This document shows, in pieces, positions 47,978-56,489 of a stretch of DNA of 64,000 bases; the stretch's first letter is position 1, and each line of letters begins with the position of its first letter. The position numbers were made by a program, and so were the translations under genes. The notes under the pieces were generated by a model. That model did not search any database, had not been told where the DNA came from, and saw nothing but the letters and a program-made list of their open reading frames with translations. The DNA is from Herbiconiux solani NBRC 106740 (GTDB lineage Bacteria > Actinomycetota > Actinomycetes > Actinomycetales > Microbacteriaceae), in the NCBI RefSeq assembly GCF_001571005.1, contig NZ_BCST01000001.1, forward strand, positions 372,001 through 436,000. Reading direction: 5' to 3'.

Positions 47978-48526
47978 ATGACCTCCACCATCGAACGCAC
48001 TGTCGAGGCCCCGGCCGACGCGGGCGCGGCGACCACCCGGCGCCAGAACGCCGAGCGCGGCTTCACGGCGTCGAAGACCCTCACCGACGACCTCCAGAAA
48101 GTGCTGGTCGACCTGATCGAGCTCCACCTCCAGGGCAAGCAGGCGCACTGGAACGTGGTCGGCAAGAACTTCCGCGACCTGCACCTCCAGCTCGACGAGA
48201 TCATCGACGCGGCGCGCGAGTTCAGCGACGTCGTCGCCGAGCGCCTACGCGCCCTCCATGCGGTGCCGGACGGCCGGAGCGACACGGTCGCGGCGACCAC
48301 CACCCTCCCGGAGTACCCGAACGGCGAGGTCGACACCGCCGAGACGGTCGACTTGATCACGACCCGCCTCGAGGCGGTCGTCGGCACCATGCGCGACGTC
48401 CACGACGAGGTCGACGAGGCCGACCCGACGAGCGCCGACATCCTGCACGGCATCATCGAGAAGCTCGAGCAGTTTGCCTGGATGGTGTCGGCCGAGAACC
48501 GGAAGCCGGCCAAGAAGTCGCACTGA
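47978..48526 (+). CDS. dps: Dps family ferritin-like DNA-protection protein
   Basis: A 182-residue Dps. The inter-subunit ferroxidase site is visible in GKQAHWNVVGKNFRDLHLQL and DEIIDAAREFSDVVAERL (His, Asp, Glu ligands), and the four-helix bundle is complete. The Lys/Arg-containing tails may bind DNA. AAAGGAA precedes the ATG, and TAGCGT about 31 nt upstream may be the -10. It is divergent from the stress SDR. Confidence 0.95.
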   Translation: MTSTIERTVEAPADAGAATTRRQNAERGFTASKTLTDDLQKVLVDLIELHLQGKQAHWNVVGKNFRDLHLQLDEIIDAAREFSDVVAERLRALHAVPDGRSDTVAATTTLPEYPNGEVDTAETVDLITTRLEAVVGTMRDVHDEVDEADPTSADILHGIIEKLEQFAWMVSAENRKPAKKSH

Positions 48527-48530
48527 CGCC

Positions 48531-49499
48531 TCAGGCGAAGCGGTCGAACGCCTTGAGCAGGCGGCCGACCGCTCCGCCCAGGTTCTCCTCGGCGGAGAGG
48601 CGCTCGAGCTCTGCTCGCGCCTCTCCGCTGATCGGGGCCAGGCGCGCGCCCGTGTCTTCGGGTTTCGGGAGGTCCAGATCCCGGGCCACAGCGACCACCC
48701 GCGGAGCGACGGCCAGGTAGTCCGCTGCCCGCTCGAGCTTGAGGCGGATCCCGGCCGAGACCCCGCCCTCCTCGTCGGCCGCGGCCCTGAGCAGCCCGTC
48801 GAGCGTGCCGTACTCGCCGAGCAGCGAGGCGGCCGTCTTCTCGCCGATGCCCCCGACACCGGGGAGACCGTCGCTCGTGTCACCCCGGAGCGTCGCGTAG
48901 TCGGCGTACTGCTCCGGCAGCACGCGGTACTTCGCGACCACGGTGGCCGCCGTCAGCACCTCGAGGTTCTTCATGCCCCGGGCCGTGTAGACGACCCGCA
49001 CCGGCTGGTCGTCGTCGACCACCTGGAAGAGGTCCCGGTCCCCCGTGACCACGTCGACCGGCAGCCCCTTCCGCGCCTGGGCCGTGTAGCTCCCGATCAC
49101 GTCGTCCGCCTCGTAGCCCGGTGCCCCGACGATCGCGATTCCGGCGAGCTCCAGCACCTCGCGGATCATGGGGATCTGCGCGGTGAGCCCGTCCGGGACG
49201 GTCTCGACGTCGGCCGCCCCTTTGCTGCCGCGCCGGGCGACCCGGTGCTCCTTGTACGACGGCACGAGATCGACGCGCCAGGCGGGCCGCCAGTCGTCGT
49301 CCCAGCAGGCGATCAGCTCCGTCGCCTCGAACTCGGTGACCAGGCGGGCGATCATGTCCAGGAGCCCTCGGACCGCGTTCACCGGCGTCCCGTCCGCCCG
49401 GGTGATGGTGTCGGGCATTCCGTAGAACGCCCTGAAGTACAGCGACGCGGTGTCCAGCAGCAGCAGCTTCTCCGGGGCGCGCCCGTCATCCTTCGTCAT
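48531..49499 (-). CDS. 5'-3' exonuclease (DNA polymerase I N-terminal-domain type)
   Basis: A 322-residue stand-alone FEN-like nuclease. LLLLDTASLYFRAFYGMPDT carries the first metal Asp, ELIACWDDDWRPAWRVDLVP the second, GYEADDVIGSYTAQARKGLP the acidic cluster, VVTGDRDLFQVV the next pair, and LRGDTSDGLPGVGGIGEKTA the helix-hairpin-helix. It resembles mycobacterial Rv2090-type proteins that lack the polymerase part and help with flap removal or repair. It is convergent with dps (4 nt between stops). Confidence 0.94.
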   Translation of the reverse strand: MTKDDGRAPEKLLLLDTASLYFRAFYGMPDTITRADGTPVNAVRGLLDMIARLVTEFEATELIACWDDDWRPAWRVDLVPSYKEHRVARRGSKGAADVETVPDGLTAQIPMIREVLELAGIAIVGAPGYEADDVIGSYTAQARKGLPVDVVTGDRDLFQVVDDDQPVRVVYTARGMKNLEVLTAATVVAKYRVLPEQYADYATLRGDTSDGLPGVGGIGEKTAASLLGEYGTLDGLLRAAADEEGGVSAGIRLKLERAADYLAVAPRVVAVARDLDLPKPEDTGARLAPISGEARAELERLSAEENLGGAVGRLLKAFDRFA

Positions 49500-49634
49500 G
49501 CGCCCAGTGTGTCATCGGACGGGCTCGGGATCGAGGATGCACCGGCGCACGGGGACCGGACACCTGAGCGCGGGGTGCGCAGGCCGCTCCGGGGATGGCA
49601 CCGCACGGGCGCGGACGGTAGGTTCGTGGGTGGG

Positions 49635-51230
49635 ATGACTGAGAGCGACGTGGAGACCGGGGCCGGGCTCGGTCGACGGCTCGACGCCCTGGTGGTCGCC
49701 GGCGACTGGACCGCCGTGGTGACGATGCTCGATCAGCAGTGGGCGCTCGTGCTCTCCGACGATCCCGCCGCCGTCCAGCGGGCCATCAACGCGCTCCCCG
49801 CCGAGGCGCTGGAGAAGAACCCGCGCTGGGCGATGGCCCTGGAGTACGTCAACCGCTTCGTCACGAACGGGCGCACCCCCACGACGATCTTCCGCGGGGG
49901 CGGACCGGTGCCCGAGCCCACGAACCTCCTCGACCTCCTCGCACAGCTCACGGCCAAGATCGCGGCGAAGCGTGCCGCCGGCCGCTATGCCGAAGCGGTC
50001 GAGGCCGCCCAGGAGGCCAGGACGCTGCTGGACGACGCCGACGACGAGTCCCGCGCCACCCTCGCCCAGGCCCTGCCCGAGATCCTCTTCCAGTGGGCGA
50101 TGGCCTGGGAGTACTTCGGCGACGCCTCCGCGGCGGCCCGCGAATACACCGAGAGCTTCGATGCCGCCGTCGCCACCCGGCACCGTCTCGCCGAGGCATC
50201 GGCCGCCGGCGCGCTGGCCTGGATGCACGTCCTCGCCGGCCGCAACATCCAGGCCCGGATGTGGCTGGACCGCTTGCCGGACTCGACCGGTGCGTGGTGG
50301 AGCAACCGTGCATCCGTCACCGCCCGCTTCACCCGGACCCTGCTGCTGATCGACGAGCTCGAGGTCGTCGAGGCCCGCGCGGAGCTCGCGCAGGTGAGCC
50401 TCGCCGGCGTGACCGAGCGCTGGCCGGCCCAGAAGTACCTGCTCGCCCTCACCGAGACCGACCCGGCCGGCTGCGTCGACCTGCTCACCCAGATCGACTC
50501 GTCGGCGAAGGCGCAGCCCGTCGAGGCGCCCGAGCAGGGAGCCTGGGAGCCGTTCGTGGCGATCGCGCGCTCGGTGCTGCTGTCCCGGCTCGGCAACCGG
50601 GTCGACGCACGGTCGGCTCTGGATGCGGTCGACACCGACCGGCCGAACGGCGACTCCGGCGCGCTCCAGGTGCGGCTCTGGAAGGCGACGACCCGGCTCG
50701 CGACCGGCGACGCGGTGCGCGCCCGCCGGGAGGCGGCCGCCCTCATCCGGGTCTCGACGGCATCGCCCCGCATCCTGGTCGGGGCGCTGGCGGTCGCCGC
50801 GGCCTCCGCCCTTAAGGCCGGAGAGGCGGATGCCGCCACCACCCAGATGCGGATGGCCCTCCACCTGGCCGAGCAGCACCGGCTGTACGAGCCGCTCACC
50901 CTGGTGCCGGCCGCCGAGCTGGAGGCCCTGCTCGACCTGGTCGCCGACGAGGCGCGGGCGTCCGTGCCGGCCGCGATGCGGGCCGCGCTGCTGGCCGAGC
51001 GGGTCGGTCCCTCCGCCGATCCGTCGGCCGATCCCTTCCTGCAGCTGACGCCGCGCGAACTCGCCGTCGCGAAGAGCGCGGCCTCCGAGCAGAGCCTGGA
51101 GGACATGGCGGCCGAGCTGTTCGTCTCGCGCAACACCGTGAAGAGCCAGCTGCGGAGCGTGTACCGCAAGCTCGGGATCTCCTCGCGCACCGCGTTGGAG
51201 GAGCTGGCGCTGCGGCACGGGTACCTGTGA
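49635..51230 (+). CDS. LuxR-type HTH regulator with a TPR-like sensor region
   Basis: A 531-residue protein. The C-terminal GerE/LuxR HTH is complete: LTPRELAVAKSAASEQSLED, MAAELFVSRNTVKSQLRSVY, RKLGISSRTALEELALRHG. The first 460 residues are all-helical, with TPR-like hairpins (AGRYAEAVEAAQEARTLLDD, YFGDASAAAREYTES). There is no AAA/NTPase domain, so it is like the C-terminal half of a MalT/LAL regulator. TAGGTT lies 10 nt before the ATG. The stop codon lies in the first unit of a 17-bp repeat array; targets are unknown. Confidence 0.88.
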   Translation: MTESDVETGAGLGRRLDALVVAGDWTAVVTMLDQQWALVLSDDPAAVQRAINALPAEALEKNPRWAMALEYVNRFVTNGRTPTTIFRGGGPVPEPTNLLDLLAQLTAKIAAKRAAGRYAEAVEAAQEARTLLDDADDESRATLAQALPEILFQWAMAWEYFGDASAAAREYTESFDAAVATRHRLAEASAAGALAWMHVLAGRNIQARMWLDRLPDSTGAWWSNRASVTARFTRTLLLIDELEVVEARAELAQVSLAGVTERWPAQKYLLALTETDPAGCVDLLTQIDSSAKAQPVEAPEQGAWEPFVAIARSVLLSRLGNRVDARSALDAVDTDRPNGDSGALQVRLWKATTRLATGDAVRARREAAALIRVSTASPRILVGALAVAAASALKAGEADAATTQMRMALHLAEQHRLYEPLTLVPAAELEALLDLVADEARASVPAAMRAALLAERVGPSADPSADPFLQLTPRELAVAKSAASEQSLEDMAAELFVSRNTVKSQLRSVYRKLGISSRTALEELALRHGYL

Positions 51231-51292
51231 TGAGCGAGCGCCGTTGATGTGCGGGTGTCTGTGATGCGCGGGTCCCTGCGATGAGCGAGTCG
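51225..51292. repeat. 17-bp imperfect tandem repeat x4 spanning a stop and a start codon
   Basis: Units CTGTGATGAGCGAGCGC (51225), CGTTGATGTGCGGGTGT (51242), CTGTGATGCGCGGGTCC (51259), CTGCGATGAGCGAGTCG (51276). Unit 1 contains the TGA of the LuxR gene; unit 4 contains the ATG of the threonine-synthase-like gene. Confidence 0.85.
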
Positions 51293-52528
51293 CCCGCCCT
51301 CCCCTTCCTCCACGACCGCAGCGGCACGCGGTATCCGCTGGACGAGCCGCGCTGGCGCGGTGACGACGGCGGCCCGCTGGCGACTTCGGCCCTGCCCGGC
51401 ATCACGGCCGGCGCGATCGACCTCCGCGCGCGGTCGCACTGGCGCTATCGCGCGGCCCTGCCGACCACTTTCCGCCGAGAGGTGACGTTGGGCGAAGGAT
51501 GCACGCCGCTGCTCCCGCTGTCGTCGTCGGAACCGGCCGGGTCCGGGGCACCCGGACTGTTCGCGAAGGCGGAGTGGTCCAATCCCACGGGCAGCTTTAA
51601 AGACCGCGGGATGTCCGTGCTCGTCTCGACCCTCCTCGCGCAGGGCGTGGGCGCCTTCCTGGAGGACAGCTCGGGCAACGGCGGTTCCTCGGCGGCGGCC
51701 TACGCGGCCGCGGCGGGGCTCGACGCGACCATCCTCGTGCCCCGCGGCACCTCGGCCGCCAAGCAGCTGCTCAGCCGCCTGGTCGGGGCGCGGGTCGAGG
51801 AGTTCGACGGCAGCCGGACCGAGACGGCGGCCGAGGCCCTCCGCCGGTCGGCGACCGTGTTCTACGCGAGCCACAACTGGCATCCGGCCTTCCTGCAGGG
51901 CGTCAAGCTGCTGGCGTACGAGCTCTGGGAGGATCTCGGGTTCCGCGCTCCCGACACCGTGGTGGTGCCGGCCGGCGGCGGCAGCCTGGTGCTCGGCCTC
52001 TCGCTCGGCTTCGCCGAGCTGCAGCGTGCCGGCGAGATCGAGCGGATGCCGCGGGTCTTCGCCGCGCAGCCCGCGAACTGCGCCCCGCTCGCCGAGGCCT
52101 TCGACGCCGGAGCCGAGCGGGCCGACACCGGCCGCCTCGACCGCTGGGCGCCGACGATCGCCGAGGGGGCTTCAATCGGGGCGCCGGTCCGGGATATCGA
52201 GGTGCTTGCGGCCGTGCGCTCCTCCGGGGGCGCGGTGCTGGCCGTCTCGGAGGCCGAGATCGTCGCCGCCGTGCGCGAGCTCCTCGCCCGGGGCCTCTAC
52301 GTCGAGCCGACCAGCGGCCTCGCCCTGGCGGCGGCCCACCGGCTCCTCGCGGCCGGGGTAGTCTCCCCCGCCGAGACGACGGTGCTCGTGCTCACGGGCT
52401 CGGGTCTCAAGGCGGCGCAGGCGATGGCGGGGATCCTCGCCGCCCCGGCCGCCTCCACGCCCGGCGCTCCCGCCGCTGCCTCTCACGGCGCAGAACCTGC
52501 CGACGCCGCTGGCGGCCGCCCGGCCTAG
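51281..52528 (+). CDS. Threonine synthase-like PLP enzyme (fold type II)
   Basis: A 415-residue fold-type II PLP enzyme. LGEGCTPLLPLSS is the threonine-synthase opening, WSNPTGSFKDRGMSVLVSTL holds the PLP lysine, DSSGNGGSSAAAYAAAAGLD the substrate loop, VVVPAGGGSLVLGLSLGFAE the phosphate-binding Gly loop, and LVLTGSGLKAAQAM the final motif. A threonine synthase or a related dehydratase/ammonia-lyase cannot be told apart from sequence alone, and no threonine operon is adjacent. The ATG lies in the last unit of the 17-bp repeat, so there is no clear ribosome site. Confidence 0.88.
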   Translation: MSESPALPFLHDRSGTRYPLDEPRWRGDDGGPLATSALPGITAGAIDLRARSHWRYRAALPTTFRREVTLGEGCTPLLPLSSSEPAGSGAPGLFAKAEWSNPTGSFKDRGMSVLVSTLLAQGVGAFLEDSSGNGGSSAAAYAAAAGLDATILVPRGTSAAKQLLSRLVGARVEEFDGSRTETAAEALRRSATVFYASHNWHPAFLQGVKLLAYELWEDLGFRAPDTVVVPAGGGSLVLGLSLGFAELQRAGEIERMPRVFAAQPANCAPLAEAFDAGAERADTGRLDRWAPTIAEGASIGAPVRDIEVLAAVRSSGGAVLAVSEAEIVAAVRELLARGLYVEPTSGLALAAAHRLLAAGVVSPAETTVLVLTGSGLKAAQAMAGILAAPAASTPGAPAAASHGAEPADAAGGRPA

Positions 52529-52531
52529 GCT
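52526..52531 (+). promoter_or_regulatory. Leaderless-type -10 hexamer for a GNAT gene
   Basis: TAGGCT, 6 nt before ATG 52538; it overlaps the TAG stop of the preceding PLP enzyme. Confidence 0.5.
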
Positions 52532-52537
52532 GGCCGG

Positions 52538-53344
52538 ATGGATCCCGCCACCCTCCTCGCCGCCTACGACGACCAGCTGCGCACCGACGCCGAGACACCG
52601 AGCGCGATCGCGGTGCGCCGCCTGGGGCCGCTGCGGCTCGTGACCTTCGAGGGCGGCCGCGGGTTCGTGACCTACCGCGACCTCGCGGGAGCACCCGACG
52701 CGTCCGCGGTTCTCGACGAGGCCGCGGTGCGCGCGCTCGTCGCCGGGGCTCTCGACCACTTCCGCGCCGATCCCGGCATCACCCGGGTCGAGTGGAAGTC
52801 CCGCGGCCACGACGTCGCACCGGGCCTGCACGACTCCCTGGTCGCCGCGGGCTTCGAGCCCGACGAGACGGAGTCGATCATGATCGGCCCCGCCGAATCG
52901 CTCGCCGTCGACGTGCCGCTCCCCGACGGGGTGACCCTCCGCCAGGTGACCTCGGAGCCCGACGTGCGCGCGATGAGCGCGATGGAGGACGAGGTGTTCG
53001 GCGAGCCCGTCTCGGACGAGTACGCCGACGCGCTCCTCCGCCGCCTGGCTCTGGACGACGGGATGGAGCTCTGGGTCGCCGAGGCCGAGGGCCTCATCGT
53101 GAGCGCCGGCCGCCTCGAACCGGTCGCGGGAACCGCCTTCGCCGGCATCTGGGGCGGGGCCACCCTCGAACGCTGGCGTGGCCGGGGCATCTACCGCGCC
53201 CTGACCGCGGCGCGCGCCCGCTCGGCCCTGGCGGCCGGGAAGACGCTGCTGCACAGCGACTCGACCGAGTTCTCCCGGCCGATCCTCGAGCGCGCCGGCC
53301 TCATCCGCGTCTCGACGACCACGCCCTACCGCTGGCGCCGCTGA
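52538..53344 (+). CDS. GNAT family N-acetyltransferase
   Basis: A 268-residue two-lobed acetyltransferase. The acetyl-CoA loop is WGGATLERWRGRGIYRALTA, and TPYRWRR is a typical family C-terminus; the N-terminal lobe (residues 1-120) is a divergent GNAT-like domain with a WKSRGHDVAPGLHDSLVAAG segment. The substrate is not known. It carries its own leaderless-type promoter (TAGGCT). Confidence 0.88.
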   Translation: MDPATLLAAYDDQLRTDAETPSAIAVRRLGPLRLVTFEGGRGFVTYRDLAGAPDASAVLDEAAVRALVAGALDHFRADPGITRVEWKSRGHDVAPGLHDSLVAAGFEPDETESIMIGPAESLAVDVPLPDGVTLRQVTSEPDVRAMSAMEDEVFGEPVSDEYADALLRRLALDDGMELWVAEAEGLIVSAGRLEPVAGTAFAGIWGGATLERWRGRGIYRALTAARARSALAAGKTLLHSDSTEFSRPILERAGLIRVSTTTPYRWRR

Positions 53345-53348
53345 GCAG

Positions 53349-53379
53349 GACCGCCGCTGAGCCGCCCGGCCCGGCGGTC
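53349..53379. terminator. Candidate terminator between GNAT and nucleoside hydrolase
   Basis: GACCGCCG (53349-53356) pairs with CGGCGGTC (53372-53379) over a 15-nt loop in the 46-bp gap between convergent genes. Confidence 0.45.
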
Positions 53380-53390
53380 GCCGACGGGCG

Positions 53391-54392
53391 CTAGCGTCCC
53401 GACAGCACCCGCACGAAGTCGGCCAGGAACGCCCGCCGGTCGACGTCGAGCACCACGACGGTGTCCGGCGCCGGCTCGGTCGGCCAGCTCACCGGCAGGC
53501 CCTCGGCCGTCCGCAGCAGGTGCGCCCGCGTGGCGAAGCCGTCGGTCGTGATGCCGACCGGGCCGGTGACCTCCGAGGTGATCCAGTCCGGCTGCACCAG
53601 CAGGGCTGCCGCGAGCCCGTCGTGGGCGGGCGAGACCCGGCGGCCCCAGGCGAACTGGTAGAAGTCCATGTACGCCTCGAGGATCTGCGCCGAGAAGGTG
53701 CCCCACTCGGTGCCGGCGTGGTGCAGCGCCTGCACCGCCTGCTCGTCGACGATCGTTCCCGCGGTCACATTGACGCCCACCATCACGAGCTTCCGCCGCG
53801 GGGCCGCGAACACGCGCGCGGCGGCCTCGGCGTCGTTGTGGATGTTCGCATCCACCATCTGCACGGTGCCGAGCGGCGGGAACGGGCCCGAGCCGCCCAT
53901 GATCACGACGGAGCGGTAGAGGGTCAGCAGCTCGGGCTCGATCTCGAGCGCGAGGCCGAGGTTCGTCAGAGGCCCGACCGGCAGTAGGTCGTAGTAGCCG
54001 GGCCGGGAGCGGCCGAGCTCCACCAGCAGCTCGGCCGAGCTGAGCGGCGAGAGGTTCTTCGGCGCGAGCTTCTCGGCGAAGAGGTCGCCGAGCCCGTCGA
54101 CGCCGTGCACGTGCGAGGCGATCCTGGCCTCGCCGTCGATGGGCCCGGCGGCACCACGCGCCACCAGGGTGTCCTCGAGCCCGGCGATCTTCAGCACGCG
54201 CGCGATGTTCGTGAGCGCCGACTCGACGGGGGTGTTGCCGTAGACGCTCGTGATCGCCGAGACCTCGGCATCCGGGCGCCCCGCCAGGTAGAGCAGCGCC
54301 AGGGCGTCGTCGATCCCGGTGTCGGTGTCGAGGACGATGTGGCGGATGCCGTCGTCGCCGGGCAGGTCGGTCGGGGTGCTCTGATCGGTCAT
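53391..54392 (-). CDS. Nucleoside hydrolase
   Basis: A 333-residue inosine-uridine-type nucleoside hydrolase. IVLDTDTGIDDALALLYLAG is the Ca2+-binding DTDxGxDDA signature, VYGNTPVESALTNI the strand with the first active-site Asn, VIMGGSGPFPPLGTVQMVDA and NIHNDAEAAARVFA carry the substrate loop with Asn-Asp, and SPAHDGLAAALLVQPDW the final His/Asp. It cleaves N-glycosidic bonds of nucleosides to free base and ribose. Being last in the BMP-type operon, it would act on the imported nucleosides. Confidence 0.95.
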   Translation of the reverse strand: MTDQSTPTDLPGDDGIRHIVLDTDTGIDDALALLYLAGRPDAEVSAITSVYGNTPVESALTNIARVLKIAGLEDTLVARGAAGPIDGEARIASHVHGVDGLGDLFAEKLAPKNLSPLSSAELLVELGRSRPGYYDLLPVGPLTNLGLALEIEPELLTLYRSVVIMGGSGPFPPLGTVQMVDANIHNDAEAAARVFAAPRRKLVMVGVNVTAGTIVDEQAVQALHHAGTEWGTFSAQILEAYMDFYQFAWGRRVSPAHDGLAAALLVQPDWITSEVTGPVGITTDGFATRAHLLRTAEGLPVSWPTEPAPDTVVVLDVDRRAFLADFVRVLSGR

Positions 54393-54453
54393 CGTGGTGC
54401 TTTCTGCTGGGGATCGGGTGTCATCGCGTTCCCGGCACACCGGGCGCATCGGC

Positions 54454-55383
54454 TCAGGCGGCGGGGGTGGGTGCGGACGTGGTCACGGCGGCCGCGGTGC
54501 GGCGGCGCGGCAGGCGGATGCGGGTCGCGATCAGCACGAGCAGCGTGATGGCGTACGGCGCCGCATCGGTCAGCTGCTGCGGCGCCCCGATGCCCTGCAG
54601 CCGGAAGCCGAGCGCCTCGGCGGCGCCGAAGCCCAGGCAGGCGACCGGCAGCCAGAGCGGGCGTCCGCCGACCAGCATCACGGCCGCGACCGCGATCCAG
54701 CCGCGGCCGGCCGTCATGTTCTCGGTGAACACCGTCACGTTGCCGAGCGCGAGCTGGGCGCCGGCGATCCCGCAGAGCGCTCCGCCGACGATCGTGACCC
54801 AGGTCTGGTAGCGCGCGACCTCGACACCGAGACTCGCCGCGGCATCCGGATGCTCGCCCACGCCCCGCAGTCGCAGCCCCGCCGGCGAGACCTTCAGCCA
54901 GATGCCCGCCGCGGCGATCACCACGAAGGCGAAGGGAACGAGAACGGTCTGCCCGGAGAAGATCGGCCCGATCACCGGGACGTCGGTGAGGAACGTCATC
55001 TTCGGCAGCCCCTGCAGCTCGCGCGGCGAGAACGATCCCGAGACCCCGAACAGCACCCGCAGCAGGAAGCCGGTGAGCCCGATGGCGAGCAGGTTGGTGC
55101 CGATCGCGATGATGATCGGGTCGGCCTTCCAGCGCGCGGCGCCCACGGCCAGGATCACCGAGAACAGGGCGGTGCTGAGCACAGCCGTGAGCAGCCCACC
55201 CCAGGCGCTGCCGGTGTAGTAGCTGCCGGCCACCGCGGCGAACGCACCCCAGAGCATCTGACCCTCGAGGGCGATGTTGAAGACGCCGGCCTGCGCCGAG
55301 AGCGCGCCCGCGAGGGCGGCGTAGAGGATGGGCGTCGCCGCGAGCAGCACGGCCGCCACGAAGCCGAGTTCGAACACGTGCAT
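54454..55383 (-). CDS. Nucleoside ABC transporter permease 2 (BMP/NupQ type)
   Basis: A 309-residue branched-type permease with about nine helices. LAATPILYAALAGALSAQAG with VFNIALEGQMLWGAFAAVAG is the core signature of the Bmp/Nup permease II, and YQTWVTIVGGALCGIAGAQL follows in the second half. The ATG overlaps the stop of permease 1 (TGATG). Confidence 0.93.
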   Translation of the reverse strand: MHVFELGFVAAVLLAATPILYAALAGALSAQAGVFNIALEGQMLWGAFAAVAGSYYTGSAWGGLLTAVLSTALFSVILAVGAARWKADPIIIAIGTNLLAIGLTGFLLRVLFGVSGSFSPRELQGLPKMTFLTDVPVIGPIFSGQTVLVPFAFVVIAAAGIWLKVSPAGLRLRGVGEHPDAAASLGVEVARYQTWVTIVGGALCGIAGAQLALGNVTVFTENMTAGRGWIAVAAVMLVGGRPLWLPVACLGFGAAEALGFRLQGIGAPQQLTDAAPYAITLLVLIATRIRLPRRRTAAAVTTSAPTPAA

Positions 55384-56489
55384 CAGGCGGAGCTCCGTTC
55401 GGTGCGGCGCTGGTCGAGCACCGTGCGGAGCGCCAGCACGACGATCACGACGCCTTGCAGCACGTCCGAGAGTTGACGCGGCACGTCGGCCGAGCGCTCC
55501 ATGGCGGCGCCCCCGACCTGCAGCACGGTGAACAGGATGGCGGTCACCGGGATGAGCGCGGGCCGGCCGCCGGCCAGCAGGGCCGCTGCGAGCCCGGCGA
55601 AGGTGTAGCCGGGCGAGATCAGCGCGCCGTCGATCAGGCGGAACGGCGACGACATGACCATCACCGCGCCCACCACGCCGGCGGCGGCACCGGCCGCGGC
55701 CATCGCGCCGAGCGCGAGCCGGCCCACGCGCACCCCGCCGTAGGCGCCGAAGCGGCGGTTCGCCCCGACCACGCGGAGTTCGAAGCCGACCGCGCTCCGC
55801 GAATCGACGAGCCAGAACACCACGAGCAGGGCGAGGATGATCAGCAGGCCGACGTTGGAGTAGGAGAGGTCGCCGAGCGCCCACATCCGCGCATCCTGGG
55901 GCAGCCGCGGCGTCTGAGCCACGGCGGCGCCCGCCTCGCCGAGCGGGAAGCGCACGAGGTAGGAGACCACGGCGACCGCGATCGGCGACAGCAGCAGGGT
56001 CGAGATGATGATCGGGATGCCGAAGCGGGTGGCGAGCGGTGCCGAGATCGCCCCGAAGGCGCCCGAGACGACGGCTGCGCCGAGAACCGCGAGCGGGATG
56101 ACGATGGGGCCGGGCAGCGGCAGGTTGCCCGCGATGACGGCCGCGGTGAGCCCGCCGAGCACGAGCTGGCCGTTGCCGCCGAGGTTGAACTCGCCCATCC
56201 GGAGCGGGATGGCGGCCGCGAGGGCCATGCCGATGATGAAGCCCCAGACCGAGAAGGTGTAATCGAGCGACCCGGGTTCGAGGGCGCCGGAGATCACGGC
56301 CGCGTAGGCGGTGACCGGGTCGAGCCCGGCGGCCAGGATGATCACGGCGCCGATCAGGAGCGCCAGCACGACGGCGCCGACCGGCACCACGGCGGGGTGC
56401 CGGAGGGCCGCACGGACGAGCCGCGCGCCCGGGCGGCCGGGTGCCGGCGCCTCGGGCCCGGTGGCGGGCGGGGTCGTCGTCGAGGTCAT
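55383..56489 (-). CDS. Nucleoside ABC transporter permease 1 (BMP/NupP type)
   Basis: A 368-residue permease with about ten helices. Landmarks are IPLRMGEFNLGGNGQLVLGG, FGIPIIISTLLLSPIAVAVV and FELRVVGANRRFGAYGGVRV, all typical of the BMP-associated BPD_transp_2 family. Its ATG overlaps the ATPase stop by 4 nt, and its own stop is shared with permease 2. Confidence 0.93.
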   Translation of the reverse strand: MTSTTTPPATGPEAPAPGRPGARLVRAALRHPAVVPVGAVVLALLIGAVIILAAGLDPVTAYAAVISGALEPGSLDYTFSVWGFIIGMALAAAIPLRMGEFNLGGNGQLVLGGLTAAVIAGNLPLPGPIVIPLAVLGAAVVSGAFGAISAPLATRFGIPIIISTLLLSPIAVAVVSYLVRFPLGEAGAAVAQTPRLPQDARMWALGDLSYSNVGLLIILALLVVFWLVDSRSAVGFELRVVGANRRFGAYGGVRVGRLALGAMAAAGAAAGVVGAVMVMSSPFRLIDGALISPGYTFAGLAAALLAGGRPALIPVTAILFTVLQVGGAAMERSADVPRQLSDVLQGVVIVVLALRTVLDQRRTERSSA

